Below, one piece after another: positions 50,674 through 59,458 of a DNA stretch of 64,000 bases (the stretch's first letter is position 1; every line of letters starts with the position of its first letter). A model generated the notes under the pieces. That model did no database searches, was not told the DNA's origin, and saw nothing but the letters and a program-made list of their open reading frames with translations. The stretch is from Oceanobacillus_B kapialis (GTDB lineage Bacteria; Bacillota; Bacilli; Bacillales; Amphibacillaceae). A program made the translations under genes and the position numbers. Location: the NCBI RefSeq assembly GCF_042685265.1, contig NZ_JBHUMX010000042.1. One strand, written 5' to 3'.

Positions 50674-51411
50674 CTAGATAGAGTTTGCATAAGTAGAAAA
50701 AGGATCTTTTCCTTTTCTCACAACATACGTAATAGCATTAGTTCTTAAATTTACATCTTTCTCTCCGCGTACTATTTTATATTCCAATGGTTTTACTACC
50801 TGCTTAACAACTTCCCAACCATTATAAATACCTCTTATTTTATGTATCATGTCTTCTGTTTTTAGATTTACTTCCATTAATGCATCTAGCTGTTCGTTAG
50901 TTTCTATATCCACTTCCTCTACTTCAGAGTTTACGATTATACAATTAAGACCGCCTTCTTTAGTACCTGCTGCCATCTTTTCTAAAACACTATCAAAAAC
51001 AGATTCTGAAGAAACGTGTTCTAAGCTGGATACCGCCACAATATAGTCGTATGCCTTTTGTTTAATTTGATACTCTGCTATATCGGTTTGCACTAGTTCA
51101 ATTACTTGTTCGACACCGTACTCTTTACAATACTGGCTTAATTTCTTTATTGCTGAGGGTAACAAGTCGACACAAACGACTTTTCCATTACTGCTTTTTA
51201 TTTCATTTGCAATGGGAATGCTGTTTCGTCCTACCCCCGAACCCAAATCAAGCACGCGGATGTCCTGTTTTCCTTTTAGAAGTGATAATTGTTCCATTAC
51301 CGTTCTAACAGGCTTATACAGCCAGGAACCTTTTTCGAATAATGTATAGTTCTCATAACAAGAATCGTGATATTTCTTTTCTTCTCTACGTATGTATTCC
51401 ACTCTGTTCAC
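50674..51411 (-). CDS. Class I SAM-dependent methyltransferase
   Basis: A 245-residue Rossmann methyltransferase. Motif I is IRVLDLGSGVGRNSIPIA, motif II VVCVDLLPSAIKKL and motif IV DYIVAVSSLEHV. The substrate is unknown. It lies just upstream of the broken S41 peptidase gene on the same strand. Confidence 0.88.
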   Translation of the reverse strand: MNRVEYIRREEKKYHDSCYENYTLFEKGSWLYKPVRTVMEQLSLLKGKQDIRVLDLGSGVGRNSIPIANEIKSSNGKVVCVDLLPSAIKKLSQYCKEYGVEQVIELVQTDIAEYQIKQKAYDYIVAVSSLEHVSSESVFDSVLEKMAAGTKEGGLNCIIVNSEVEEVDIETNEQLDALMEVNLKTEDMIHKIRGIYNGWEVVKQVVKPLEYKIVRGEKDVNLRTNAITYVVRKGKDPFSTYANSI

Positions 51412-51455
51412 AGAATCCCCCTTACACCAGAGTATCTTCGCACTACTAGCTGCAG

Positions 51456-51941
51456 CTACTTAACTTCCCATTGATTATAAACCACTGACTCTACATCAAG
51501 ATCTTTCTTGTTAAGCCATTCAAATGCTTTGAGCACTAGCGGAGAAGCGTTATCTTGTGAAACTTCTTGCTCCGTCACCCATCCTGCTCCTAACGAATCT
51601 TGCCCCTCAAACTGCTCAGGCACACTAATTTCTCCCCCCATTTTGCTCACAAGATAATAGACAGCAATATGGTGAACATGGGTATATCCCTTCCATTTCC
51701 ATGGAAGCATAAAATCCATCACGCCCAAATTTCGGAGGATTTCAATATTAACCCCCGTTTCTTCATTAAACTCCCTTTGCATTGCATCCGCTAAACTTTC
51801 TCCTTTTTCCAAACTACCCCCGGGTAGGTCGTAACGGTTTTTGTACGGACCTCTGCTTTTGTTAATAACTAACAGTTTGTTGTTTTCTAGAAGAATTCCA
51901 TATACTCCAAAAGCTTGGTGATACTTTATAAATTGAGTCAT
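51456..51941 (-). CDS. NUDIX hydrolase
   Basis: A 161-residue protein. DLPGGSLEKGESLADAMQRE followed by FNEETGVNIEI is the Nudix box. The start at ATG 51941 (MTQFIKYHQAFGVYGILLEN) has GGAATG upstream and lies 16 bases after the preceding gene. Substrate unknown. Confidence 0.86.
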   Translation of the reverse strand: MTQFIKYHQAFGVYGILLENNKLLVINKSRGPYKNRYDLPGGSLEKGESLADAMQREFNEETGVNIEILRNLGVMDFMLPWKWKGYTHVHHIAVYYLVSKMGGEISVPEQFEGQDSLGAGWVTEQEVSQDNASPLVLKAFEWLNKKDLDVESVVYNQWEVK

Positions 51942-51957
51942 ATTATCATTCCTAACT

Positions 51958-52413
51958 TCATTTCCATAAAGTAATCTCCAATAATTCGCGATCATCTATA
52001 ACCAAGTCATAGGGATCTTTTATATCTTCCCAGTTAATGCTTCTTTTGTTTGAAAGCGCTAAGTCCTCTTCGCCATTTAAAGAGGTAAAATACTCTACAA
52101 TACTACTTTTCTCAATCGCTTCTTCTAAATAGTTATAAAGGATCCTTAAACACTTTTCTTCCTTTGGTCTTCCACTTAAGCTATTTTTTAACGGGATTTG
52201 GTTAGCATATCCTGCTACTTGATGTTTATATGTGAAATGGGGACTATAGGAAAACCGCTTTTTAATCTCGCTATCGTAATTATTTTCAAAATATAAATGG
52301 ACAAAATCAAGTTCCGTTCTGAAAACATTTGCTTGTTCAGGAGATATGGGGTTCTCACCAAATGAACCTGTAGGCAGCCTCATAGGTGAAGCAATATAGA
52401 TGTATTGGGTCAT
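51958..52413 (-). CDS. Hypothetical protein
   Basis: A 151-residue soluble protein (MTQYIYIASPMRLPTGSFGE at the start). The start at 52413 follows AGGTGGG. It is rich in charged residues and has no recognised motif. It seems to form an operon with the NUDIX gene that begins 16 bases later. Confidence 0.55.
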   Translation of the reverse strand: MTQYIYIASPMRLPTGSFGENPISPEQANVFRTELDFVHLYFENNYDSEIKKRFSYSPHFTYKHQVAGYANQIPLKNSLSGRPKEEKCLRILYNYLEEAIEKSSIVEYFTSLNGEEDLALSNKRSINWEDIKDPYDLVIDDRELLEITLWK

Positions 52414-52605
52414 AGATTTTCCCACCTTAGTTAGATTTACTTTTTTTCTATCACAAGATATTCATGTAATTAATCTTATAGGTTAGTTACTACAATACCC
52501 TCTAATATTAACACAATATTCAAACGAGCATTTTCTATTAAAAAGCCTAACTGGACTTTTAATTCATAAAAACTTTTTTGAAGAGGGTTCACTAATACTA
52601 AATAA

Positions 52606-52634
52606 TTGACAAAATAATTTATTTATGCTATAAT
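52606..52634 (+). promoter_or_regulatory. Consensus SigA promoter of the methyltransferase gene
   Basis: TTGACA (52606-52611), 17-bp spacer, TATAAT (52629-52634), both perfect hexamers. Confidence 0.9.
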
Positions 52635-52659
52635 TTACATTTAACATTTTGTTGTATAT

Positions 52660-52696
52660 AATAAGATTCTCCTGGCCAGGGGAATCTTATTTTTTA
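52660..52696 (+). terminator. Intrinsic terminator (attenuator) between promoter and start codon
   Basis: AATAAGATTCTCC / GGGGAATCTTATT forms a 13-bp stem (one G-U pair) with loop TGGCCA, then a T run, ending directly at the AGGAGG ribosome-binding site of the methyltransferase. The gene upstream is on the other strand, so the terminator can only act on this leader. Confidence 0.75.
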
Positions 52697-52709
52697 GGAG
52701 GAAATTGGT

Positions 52710-53624
52710 ATGAAACAAAATGAATCCAGTTTAACTTCTTTAGTATCGGCATTCGGTCGGGCATATCACAGCAAATATGACTCGCCAAAAATCTTTGATG
52801 ACTTTATCGCTATGAAGTTACTTACTCAACGAGATTATCGCAACATTAAAACGAATATGGTGAACGGCATCCATTTCTTCAACAAAGAAATTGCGGAAAA
52901 GTTTAAGGATAGACCTGATGAAATTTTAAAATGGATCACCCAAGTGCAGTTATCTCCTACACCCTTGGCGCGTGCGGCGTATTGCGAAAATGTTTTACAA
53001 AATGAAATTAGTTTAGGGGTAAAGCAATATGTCATACTCGGTGCAGGCTTCGATACGTTTTCCATACGACATCCTGAATTGGAGAGAACACTTGAGATTT
53101 TTGAAATTGATCATCCATCAACGCAACAATTTAAAATGCAAAGACTTAATGAAGTTGATATTAAAAAACCGCATAATCTCCATTTTATTTCAATGGATTT
53201 TACGGAGATGTTTTCGTATGAACAGCTATTTGAAAAAAACTTTAAGTATGAAAAGACATTTTTCAGTTTACTAGGAGTTTCGTATTACTTAACTAAAGAT
53301 GAACTTTCAAGCTTACTAGATCAATTATTTGCCAATGTTCCAACTGGAAGCTCTATTGTTTTTGATTATGCTGATGAAGGACTTTTTGAAGAAAAAGGGT
53401 TCTCAAACAGAGTAGAGAACATGGTGAAAATGGCTGCCGCTAGTGGAGAGCCTATGAAATCATGTTACGCTTTATCGGAACTGGAGAAGATGTTAGAGAA
53501 ATCAGGACTACTAATTTATGAACAGGTAACTCCTGAAAAAATTGAGGAGCGCTATTTTAGCAATCGAAGCGATTACTTAACCGCGTTTGAATCCATTCAT
53601 TACGTTCATGCAGTAAAAAAATAA
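52710..53624 (+). CDS. LCMT-family (UPF0677-type) SAM-dependent methyltransferase
   Basis: A 304-residue protein of the leucine carboxyl methyltransferase fold. Key parts are ARAAYCENVLQNEISLGVKQ, YVILGAGFDTFSIRHPELER (SAM-binding glycine loop), IFEIDHPSTQQFKMQRL (acidic loop) and TFFSLLGVSYYLTKDELSSL. Bacterial members (TIGR00027) methylate unknown small molecules or proteins. AGGAGG lies 8 bases upstream of the ATG. It has a perfect promoter with an attenuator in the leader. Confidence 0.88.
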   Translation: MKQNESSLTSLVSAFGRAYHSKYDSPKIFDDFIAMKLLTQRDYRNIKTNMVNGIHFFNKEIAEKFKDRPDEILKWITQVQLSPTPLARAAYCENVLQNEISLGVKQYVILGAGFDTFSIRHPELERTLEIFEIDHPSTQQFKMQRLNEVDIKKPHNLHFISMDFTEMFSYEQLFEKNFKYEKTFFSLLGVSYYLTKDELSSLLDQLFANVPTGSSIVFDYADEGLFEEKGFSNRVENMVKMAAASGEPMKSCYALSELEKMLEKSGLLIYEQVTPEKIEERYFSNRSDYLTAFESIHYVHAVKK

Positions 53625-53636
53625 CTTAAATTAGAG

Positions 53637-53664
53637 CCGCTCTCTAACAGAGAGGCTCCATAAA
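53637..53664 (+). terminator. Hairpin after the methyltransferase gene
   Basis: GAGCCGCTCT / AGAGAGGCTC-type stem just after the stop; no clear T-run. Confidence 0.45.
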
Positions 53665-53691
53665 CCCAATTATCAATCTAAGTTAGTATTC

Positions 53692-53733
53692 AAAGACCTA
53701 CACTGGAGGACTCTCCACTGTAGGTCTTTTATT
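53692..53733. terminator. Terminator between convergent genes
   Basis: AAAGACCTACACTGGAG / CTCCACTGTAGGTCTTT stem (17 positions, one mismatch), four-base loop, T-rich flank. Confidence 0.85.
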
Positions 53734-53735
53734 TG

Positions 53736-54995
53736 TTAGTAGTTACTCAAATTTTGACTAGGTGTCATAATGATTACTGGATTTTTAGCTGGGTCTAACC
53801 ATTTCAATATAGAAATTACATTAGACTGAGATGTGGCTACGCACCCAAGTGTATAACTGCTTCCAGTGTGAAAGAAGATCGCACTTCCTTTTCCAGGAGT
53901 TCGTTGGGTATTATAATTTATGACAAATCCATATGTGTATAGACGATGTGTCATATTCTCAGCACTTTTCCACTGGCCTTGTGTTTTGCTTTTTGATTGC
54001 CATGTATTGTAAAGAGCAGAATCTGAGTCATCCACCCACACATCATCACTTGTGATATCTCTCCAAGGTAATTTTGTACCAGGGTTTCCGTTTTGTCCGA
54101 AGGCCGTACCAATTGAATATTTACCAATAGGTGTTTTCCCATCGCCTTCTTTTTGTTTACCAAACCCATTTTTACCGAGAAACCCTGACGTGTTCATGAC
54201 CCGGTTCCATTTCCCACTTCCGTCTTTCTCAAAGGTTTGGATAGTGGCACTTGTGGAACCATAACTATCCGTTGTGACTAAAATAAGTTGGTTGTTCCCA
54301 CTAACTGTTGTTAACTTATCAGCATCATTTTTAGGAGTTGGTGTTTCTTCGACAGGTGTTTGTTTAGGTTCTTCTTGCTTTCCTTCCTTTTTCGCTACAA
54401 CAGGCTTTTTATCGGATAAATAGTTTCTGGAAAGCCAACCTGTCTTACCATTTACCTTTACTTTCCCCCACGTACTAGATATTTCTGTAATTGTAACCGA
54501 CTGCCCATCTGTAACACTTGTTATAACCTTGTAGTTCGTACCTGGACCACTACGAACATTTAACGAACTTACGTCTACATATTTTGTTACAGGATCAATA
54601 ACTTTAGTGGTGGGAGCAGTAGGCTTGTCTTCCTTTTTGGATTCTGGCGTTTTTGTTTCCGCCGTTTCTTTTTCCTTTTCTTCATCTTTTACTTCCTTGG
54701 AGGGTTTTTTGTTCTCTACAGCAGACTCTTTCTTTTCTTCCTCTGCTTTTTTATTCCTAGACTTTTCTTCTTTATTTTTACTTTCTTCGTCTTCAGATTC
54801 TTCTAGGCTTTCATTTGAGATGCCAACTTGAATCTTTCCCTCTTTTTTAACATCACGCTTAGATGTCTCTTCTTCAAAATCTTCAGTAGTAGTTGCTTTA
54901 CCGGAACTTGAACCGCTAATCCATATTACCCCAATTACTATTACAACCATTAAAAGAAGTGTAGAAATTCCAGTCATCCACTTTTTCTTTGTCAT
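53736..54995 (-). CDS. L,D-transpeptidase-like protein with SH3 domain and signal anchor
   Basis: A 419-residue secreted or anchored protein. Residues 1-30 form a basic N-terminus and membrane segment (ISTLLLMVVIVIGVIWISG). Then come about 100 residues rich in Lys and Glu, an SH3_3 domain (YVDVSSLNVRSGPGTNYKVI to GWLSRNYLSD), and a C-terminal catalytic domain ending in the HTGSSYTLGCVATSQ motif, with His and Cys as in YkuD-type L,D-transpeptidases. The likely role is peptidoglycan cross-linking or remodelling. Start: ATG 54995, although its Shine-Dalgarno spacing is not ideal. Confidence 0.85.
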   Translation of the reverse strand: MTKKKWMTGISTLLLMVVIVIGVIWISGSSSGKATTTEDFEEETSKRDVKKEGKIQVGISNESLEESEDEESKNKEEKSRNKKAEEEKKESAVENKKPSKEVKDEEKEKETAETKTPESKKEDKPTAPTTKVIDPVTKYVDVSSLNVRSGPGTNYKVITSVTDGQSVTITEISSTWGKVKVNGKTGWLSRNYLSDKKPVVAKKEGKQEEPKQTPVEETPTPKNDADKLTTVSGNNQLILVTTDSYGSTSATIQTFEKDGSGKWNRVMNTSGFLGKNGFGKQKEGDGKTPIGKYSIGTAFGQNGNPGTKLPWRDITSDDVWVDDSDSALYNTWQSKSKTQGQWKSAENMTHRLYTYGFVINYNTQRTPGKGSAIFFHTGSSYTLGCVATSQSNVISILKWLDPAKNPVIIMTPSQNLSNY

Positions 54996-55347
54996 CCCCT
55001 ATAACAACTCTTTCCTATGTATTTTCTTCTATATATAGTATCGGTAAAATTATACTATTATTTAGAAGTATCTAGATATTTATACCTATTTTACAATTCT
55101 ACTGAGAATTTTCCAAACTTTATCCTTTTTGTTTGATCCTTCTAACATATGTAAAGAAAAAGACACCTTACTTAAACTTCAGTTAAGTAAGGTGCCTTTA
55201 TCCTATTTAATGTTTACTTTGACTCAATGAAGAGTCCTATCTCATTACCTTCCACTTTAATTTTACATTTATTAGTCCATTGCTTGTCTTTTCTGATAAT
55301 ATAATATATATGCCTAAAATTAGAGCTCATAAAAAGGAGAGTTAATA
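54996..55347. other. Intergenic region
   Basis: No gene seen. It holds the upstream region of the L,D-transpeptidase gene and the hairpin at 55156-55200. Confidence 0.5.
55156..55200. terminator. Free-standing terminator-like hairpin
   Basis: GACACCTTACTTAAAC / GTTAAGTAAGGTGCC stem with A and T runs on both sides. No gene is known to end here, so it may belong to an undetected short transcript. Confidence 0.55.
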
Positions 55348-55512
55348 ATGAATGAACTTTTAATGTTATCCATTTTATTCTTTGCTTTCTTGACTTATAA
55401 AATGATTAAGATATTCCGAGTAAAAGGCATCCCAAGAAGCAACAAGATTTTAGCTTGGTCTATTTATGGAGTTTGCACGATTGGATTAATTTCTGTAAAT
55501 TTGTGGATATAG
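55348..55512 (+). CDS. Small membrane protein, 54 residues
   Basis: The ATG at 55348 has AAGGAGAG at good spacing. The product (MNELLMLSILFFAFLTYKMI, then KIFRVKGIPRSNK and a second hydrophobic stretch ending NLWI) has two membrane helices with a basic loop between, which would face the cytoplasm. No family recognised. Ribosome-binding site and composition support a real gene. Confidence 0.6.
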   Translation: MNELLMLSILFFAFLTYKMIKIFRVKGIPRSNKILAWSIYGVCTIGLISVNLWI

Positions 55513-55594
55513 ATAGTAAAGAAAAAACTCTTGCTATTGAGTGATTGTTTTCTTTTTATTAGATTAGTGTAGAATACAGGTAATATAGCGTATA

Positions 55595-55722
55595 ATTAAA
55601 AAACCGCTTGGTGCTGGTACACCAAACGGTTTGCCATAGCTAAGGCTCCCTACAAGGGGGTCAGCATAGGGTAGAAGTAATCCATCAGAGCTGCTAACTC
55701 AAGGGTGGGTTATTTTTTTGGT
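55595..55722 (-). ncRNA. Possible remnant or antisense RNA related to the toxin locus 3' region
   Basis: On the minus strand the stretch reads AAAAAAATAACCCACCCTT, then GACCCCCTTGTAGGGAGCC and ends in a hairpin AAACCGTTTGGTG / CACCAAGCGGTTT followed by six Ts. The order resembles the tail of the toxin locus at 45473-45503 and 48419-48510 (AATAACCACC, GTCGCCCCTTGAAGG, hairpin with Ts). No toxin frame is present here. Similarity is partial and by eye only. Confidence 0.35.
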
Positions 55723-55738
55723 TAAGTTCTACTCCTCC

Positions 55739-56395
55739 TTACATTGTAGGCGGCAAATATATATTTAGAAATGTTAATACTGCTAAGTTTCCTACGTCTA
55801 CAATAAAATGAGAAACAATCGCCCATCTCAAACTCTTCGTCGTAAAATAGGTAATTGACCACACAACTCCCATAATCGTTAAATAAATATAAAGATGATA
55901 CGATGTGTTAGCAATGGAGAAGACTCCCCACATAAATGGATGGCTGATCACAAAGAAGATAGTAGAATAGATTACACTAGCCCATTTAGGGAACCAGTCC
56001 CCTGCAGCATCTAGCAAGATGCCCCTCCAATACAACTCTTCAAACCATGGATTTATTAGAGCAAATAATAACCAAAGAACCACCAACATGACGGAATCAA
56101 ACAAGTTATAGTTCATGACTAATATAGTGAGCGGAAACATACCAAGGAGTAAAGATAGAATCACGGATGCCTTAGCTGATTGGGGTTTCCTTAACCAGTC
56201 CTTAATGCGCTTATCCCCTTTAAAATACATAACCATAAATCCAGTTGTACTCCAATAAACGAGTGCTAACGGCACCCAAGCCCATCCACCAATAAACTTT
56301 GAAAAAACCGTAGCAGTTATAAAACCAATTAATATAACGACTATAGGTGATGCAAGAATTAGCATTCTATTTCGTTTACTTATATCCACGTTCAT
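55739..56395 (-). CDS. CPBP-family intramembrane metalloprotease
   Basis: A 218-residue membrane protein with about seven hydrophobic segments. The EExxxR motif (NPWFEELYWRGILLDA, Glu 119-120, Arg 124) and the His motifs VISHPFMWG and VSHFIVDVGNL form the active site of CAAX-protease/bacteriocin-processing (Abi) enzymes. Substrate unknown. It is transcribed after the TetR gene, with a 35-base gap, and is probably controlled by it. Confidence 0.88.
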   Translation of the reverse strand: MNVDISKRNRMLILASPIVVILIGFITATVFSKFIGGWAWVPLALVYWSTTGFMVMYFKGDKRIKDWLRKPQSAKASVILSLLLGMFPLTILVMNYNLFDSVMLVVLWLLFALINPWFEELYWRGILLDAAGDWFPKWASVIYSTIFFVISHPFMWGVFSIANTSYHLYIYLTIMGVVWSITYFTTKSLRWAIVSHFIVDVGNLAVLTFLNIYLPPTM

Positions 56396-56430
56396 CTTCT
56401 CGTCTCCCTTATTCTATCTATATCTAAAAC

Positions 56431-57042
56431 TTAATACGATCTAAATACCTTCATAACCAACTTGGCATCTGGGATTGGACAATCACTCCATTGAATTTTA
56501 TTAATGGCTAATCCTTGAATAAAAGCATAAAAAGTAATAGCTAATGTAACTGGATTGGTTTGAACAATATCTCCTTCTTCTTGTCCTTCCATTATTAGAG
56601 GCAGGGTTGCCTTAACAGGGGAGATCGCTTCTTCTCCTGTTAAAAAGTCTTTCACTTCTTCTGGAACAGCATCTGAAGTACTAGCCTGCATCATAATTAA
56701 AAAGAGAAGTGTATTCTCACTACTTTCCATTCCTTCCAGTATCTTTTCTGTCATCCATTCTAATTTCTCTAATGGCGTCCCCCTCTGTTGTTTTGCATCA
56801 TAAATTACCCCCATCGAACGATCGGAGGCCTTTTTTACCAATGTCGTAAATATTTCTTCTTTCGATTTAAAATAGTGATAAACAAGACCATGGCTTAATG
56901 CTGCTTCTTTCGCGATATCACTAATCTTTGCTGCGACCATCCCCCTACGAGCAAATACTTGCAAGGCAGCTCGCAATATCTGCTCTTTTCGTTCATCTCG
57001 AATTTGTTTATTTTGCTGTTCTTGTCTAGGCAATCTCGGCAC
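56431..57042 (-). CDS. TetR/AcrR-family regulator
   Basis: A 203-residue repressor. RKEQILRAALQVFARRGMVA and ISDIAKEAALSHGLVYHYFK (helix-turn-helix) are clear; the C-terminal ligand domain is of the usual length. A perfect inverted repeat (57054-57069) sits upstream. First gene of an operon with the CPBP protease. Confidence 0.9.
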   Translation of the reverse strand: MPRLPRQEQQNKQIRDERKEQILRAALQVFARRGMVAAKISDIAKEAALSHGLVYHYFKSKEEIFTTLVKKASDRSMGVIYDAKQQRGTPLEKLEWMTEKILEGMESSENTLLFLIMMQASTSDAVPEEVKDFLTGEEAISPVKATLPLIMEGQEEGDIVQTNPVTLAITFYAFIQGLAINKIQWSDCPIPDAKLVMKVFRSY

Positions 57043-57053
57043 CTCTTTTTTGA

Positions 57054-57069
57054 TTGACTAATCAGTCAA
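57054..57069. promoter_or_regulatory. Operator of the TetR-type regulator
   Basis: The palindrome TTGACTAATCAGTCAA (arms TTGACT / AGTCAA) lies 12 bp upstream of the tetR start; its sequence is typical of TetR-family sites. Confidence 0.7.
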
Positions 57070-57194
57070 TATTAGATGTGTTTTTAGTTTATTCTATAAT
57101 TTTTTTCACGTCAATAGTCTTTTTAGTTTTGGGAATTGCCTTCCTAAGTTAGAACTAGCTTTGTATGTCCCGAAGTTTTTTCCAAAGGTGGTAT

Positions 57195-57746
57195 TTATGG
57201 CCGTTTATGCCATGGCTCTAATGTCCCAACAATTGTTTCTTTGTCATTACCTCTAATTGCTTGAATAACTCCGTCTGAAATTTCACCATGTGTTAACCAT
57301 CTAGATCCCTGTGCTTCTATTTTAAACCCCAACCTAACTTCTTTAATCGTACAGTTTGGCAAGCTCTCTTCTTGCGTTTCCTTAATATCTGATAAACGAC
57401 TACTACTGCCCTTTATTAAAAGTAAAGTCCATTGTTGGTGAGGCTGTAGCTGATTTAATGTATCCTTTATTACAAACACCGCTTGAGGAGAAGTACGATG
57501 TATCCAGGCAACCACCATATGAATAGCTTTATGTTCTTTGTATGCATTTATCACATTTTCTCTTAATGCATCCATATCCGTGTAGTCTAGATTTTTTGTT
57601 TCAATTCTATAATTCTTTGCTAATCGCGCTAGTTTATGAGGATCTCTTCCAAAGGCTATTGTATGAGTTGCATGGTTAGCAACCCATCCAGTGGCTTCAG
57701 CTAGCATGCCTGTCCCACCAAAAACTAATACATTTCCTAATTGCAT
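57195..57746 (-). CDS. Short-chain dehydrogenase-like NAD(P)-binding protein
   Basis: A 183-residue Rossmann protein. NVLVFGGTGMLAEATGWVAN is the dinucleotide-binding loop. TIAFGRDPHKLARLAKNY follows as in SDR-type reductases. The typical Tyr-x3-Lys motif is absent and the protein is shorter than most, so catalysis is doubtful. It is followed 150 bases later by the TetR gene. Confidence 0.72.
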   Translation of the reverse strand: MQLGNVLVFGGTGMLAEATGWVANHATHTIAFGRDPHKLARLAKNYRIETKNLDYTDMDALRENVINAYKEHKAIHMVVAWIHRTSPQAVFVIKDTLNQLQPHQQWTLLLIKGSSSRLSDIKETQEESLPNCTIKEVRLGFKIEAQGSRWLTHGEISDGVIQAIRGNDKETIVGTLEPWHKRP

Positions 57747-57762
57747 TGTAACCTTAACTCCT

Positions 57763-58281
57763 TTATTTAATATTTATTTCAAGGTCTAACGCTTCTTTTA
57801 ATTCTTGTGGGTTTTTGGTGCCAATAATTACAATTTCTTCATGCTTTAACTTTAAGACTATACCTTCATTTCCACTTATATTATAAACTCTTTCTCCTTT
57901 AAAATTAACGCGAATTCCCCAACCACCAAACCGTTTTAACGAGCTATAATTTATGCTTTCATAATCTTGGATATTCGTGAAAGAGAATTGCTTATACTTT
58001 ATGTGGAATGGGAAGAAACGTATATAAAGACCATCTTTGCGAACTTCGGTCACCAGTTTTATGATCCCAAAAGTTAAAGTTGGAAGCAATACTCCAAAGA
58101 TAGTCCAGAAGAGGATTGTTATCGTATCAGGAGCAGGGTTATCACCGAAAGGTCGGTCTAAGATAATTTGCTGAATAAACCAATACCATATATAAATAGC
58201 ACTCAATAGAATCACTACTCGTAACCAAAATTGATTTGGTCTTTGGACTTCTCTAAAAATAACTTCTCTTTTCTCACTCAT
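57763..58281 (-). CDS. Two-helix membrane protein (DUF6141-like)
   Basis: A 172-residue protein with two membrane segments (VVILLSAIYIWYWFIQQII; ITILFWTIFGVLLPTLTFGI) and a C-terminal PH-like beta domain (EVRKDGLYIRFFPFHIKYKQ, IRVNFKGERVYNISGNEG). Such proteins occur widely in Bacillus; function unknown. Confidence 0.65.
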   Translation of the reverse strand: MSEKREVIFREVQRPNQFWLRVVILLSAIYIWYWFIQQIILDRPFGDNPAPDTITILFWTIFGVLLPTLTFGIIKLVTEVRKDGLYIRFFPFHIKYKQFSFTNIQDYESINYSSLKRFGGWGIRVNFKGERVYNISGNEGIVLKLKHEEIVIIGTKNPQELKEALDLEINIK

Positions 58282-58339
58282 TTATATTCCTTCCTTTTCT
58301 CTATCTGTTCCTGAAAAACGCTAGCTCTCAAGTCAACTT

Positions 58340-58900
58340 CTATAAATTAAATTTCTCCTTAATTAGGTTTGCAACTTTCTCTGCACTCAAATTGGTGTTG
58401 TTGATCTTCATATAGTTCGGGAAATTGATTTCGCCTTCTAAAGAATTCAATCTATGACTCTCTAGTGATTGCTTCAACCTATTTTCAGACCATTCGATAT
58501 CCCTTTTTGACGGTTTATGTTCCAGTCTATTAGAGCTTTTATTTCGTTGAAGTCTCTCGTCCAAATCAACTTCTAGTTCTACATAGTACACAGTTGCTCC
58601 CTTAGACTCAAATAGCTGCGTTACTTTCTTTACATAATCCCAATCAGCTTGTAAATTAAACGCCCATAAGTAAGTGAAAATCATTCCGTATAAATTACTG
58701 TTTGCTACTTCTTCAAATATCTCTTGCCGGAATAAGTTTACTAATCTTTTCCCTTCTTTTGTGCCATAGTCAAAGAAATGATTGACCAATTCAATCGTCA
58801 TATGATTATGAAACAATTTTAATTCTGTTATTCTTGCTAACTCCTGGCCAACTGTCATTTTACCAACTGCTTGCGGGCCAGTAATGAGAACAAAGTTCAT
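58340..58900 (-). CDS. P-loop kinase-like ATPase
   Basis: A 186-residue protein. VLITGPQAVGKMTVGQELAR is the Walker A loop, ELKLFHNHMTIELVNHFF follows, and VYYVELEVDLDERLQRNKSS is the lid-like region with Arg residues, resembling shikimate/cytidylate-kinase-like proteins. The substrate is unknown. Confidence 0.8.
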   Translation of the reverse strand: MNFVLITGPQAVGKMTVGQELARITELKLFHNHMTIELVNHFFDYGTKEGKRLVNLFRQEIFEEVANSNLYGMIFTYLWAFNLQADWDYVKKVTQLFESKGATVYYVELEVDLDERLQRNKSSNRLEHKPSKRDIEWSENRLKQSLESHRLNSLEGEINFPNYMKINNTNLSAEKVANLIKEKFNL

Positions 58901-59064
58901 AAGCCCTCTCCTTTACTACTTTATATGTTTACTAGTTTCGAGAAACATTAATCTAGATTACATTAACTTTCATACTTCCCTTCTGAAGCCAATCAAGTGA
59001 TACTTTATGTTTTAATATTCTATATTTGAGGAAGAACCCCTTTAACTTTTGGTATATTCTTATT

Positions 59065-59102
59065 AAAAAACACCGACTCCAAAATTATGGAACCAGTGTT
59101 TC
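59065..59102 (-). terminator. Terminator of the DUF2200 gene
   Basis: AAACACTGGTTCC / GGAGTCGGTGTTT stem with a T-run on the minus strand. Confidence 0.75.
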
Positions 59103-59107
59103 AACGA

Positions 59108-59458
59108 TCATTTACGCAAAATTTTCTCCATGGCTTTTCCCTTTGCTAATTCATCGATTAGTTTATCTAGATAGCGAATTTCCTGCATTGTTGGCTCTTC
59201 AATGTCTTCCACTCTGACACCACAGATGACTCCTTTAATCAAATCCCTTGAAGGGTTAAGCTGCGGGGATTCCGCAAAGAAGATCTCAAAATCTGTTAGT
59301 TTTTCGATTTGAGCTTCCAATTGTTCCTGGCTATATCCGGTTAACCACCGGATGATTTCATCAACTTCGGCTTTTGTACGCCCTTTTTTCTCGGCCTTTG
59401 TAACATAATGAGGATAGACACTTGCAAAACTCATGGTATATATTTTATGTTTTGGCAT
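59108..59458 (-). CDS. DUF2200 family protein
   Basis: A 116-residue soluble protein. HKIYTMSFASVYPHYVTKAE, then GRTKAEVDEIIRWLTGYSQE and the motif CGVRVEDIEEPTMQEIRYLD match DUF2200. The function is unknown. Has its own terminator. Confidence 0.88.
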   Translation of the reverse strand: MPKHKIYTMSFASVYPHYVTKAEKKGRTKAEVDEIIRWLTGYSQEQLEAQIEKLTDFEIFFAESPQLNPSRDLIKGVICGVRVEDIEEPTMQEIRYLDKLIDELAKGKAMEKILRK

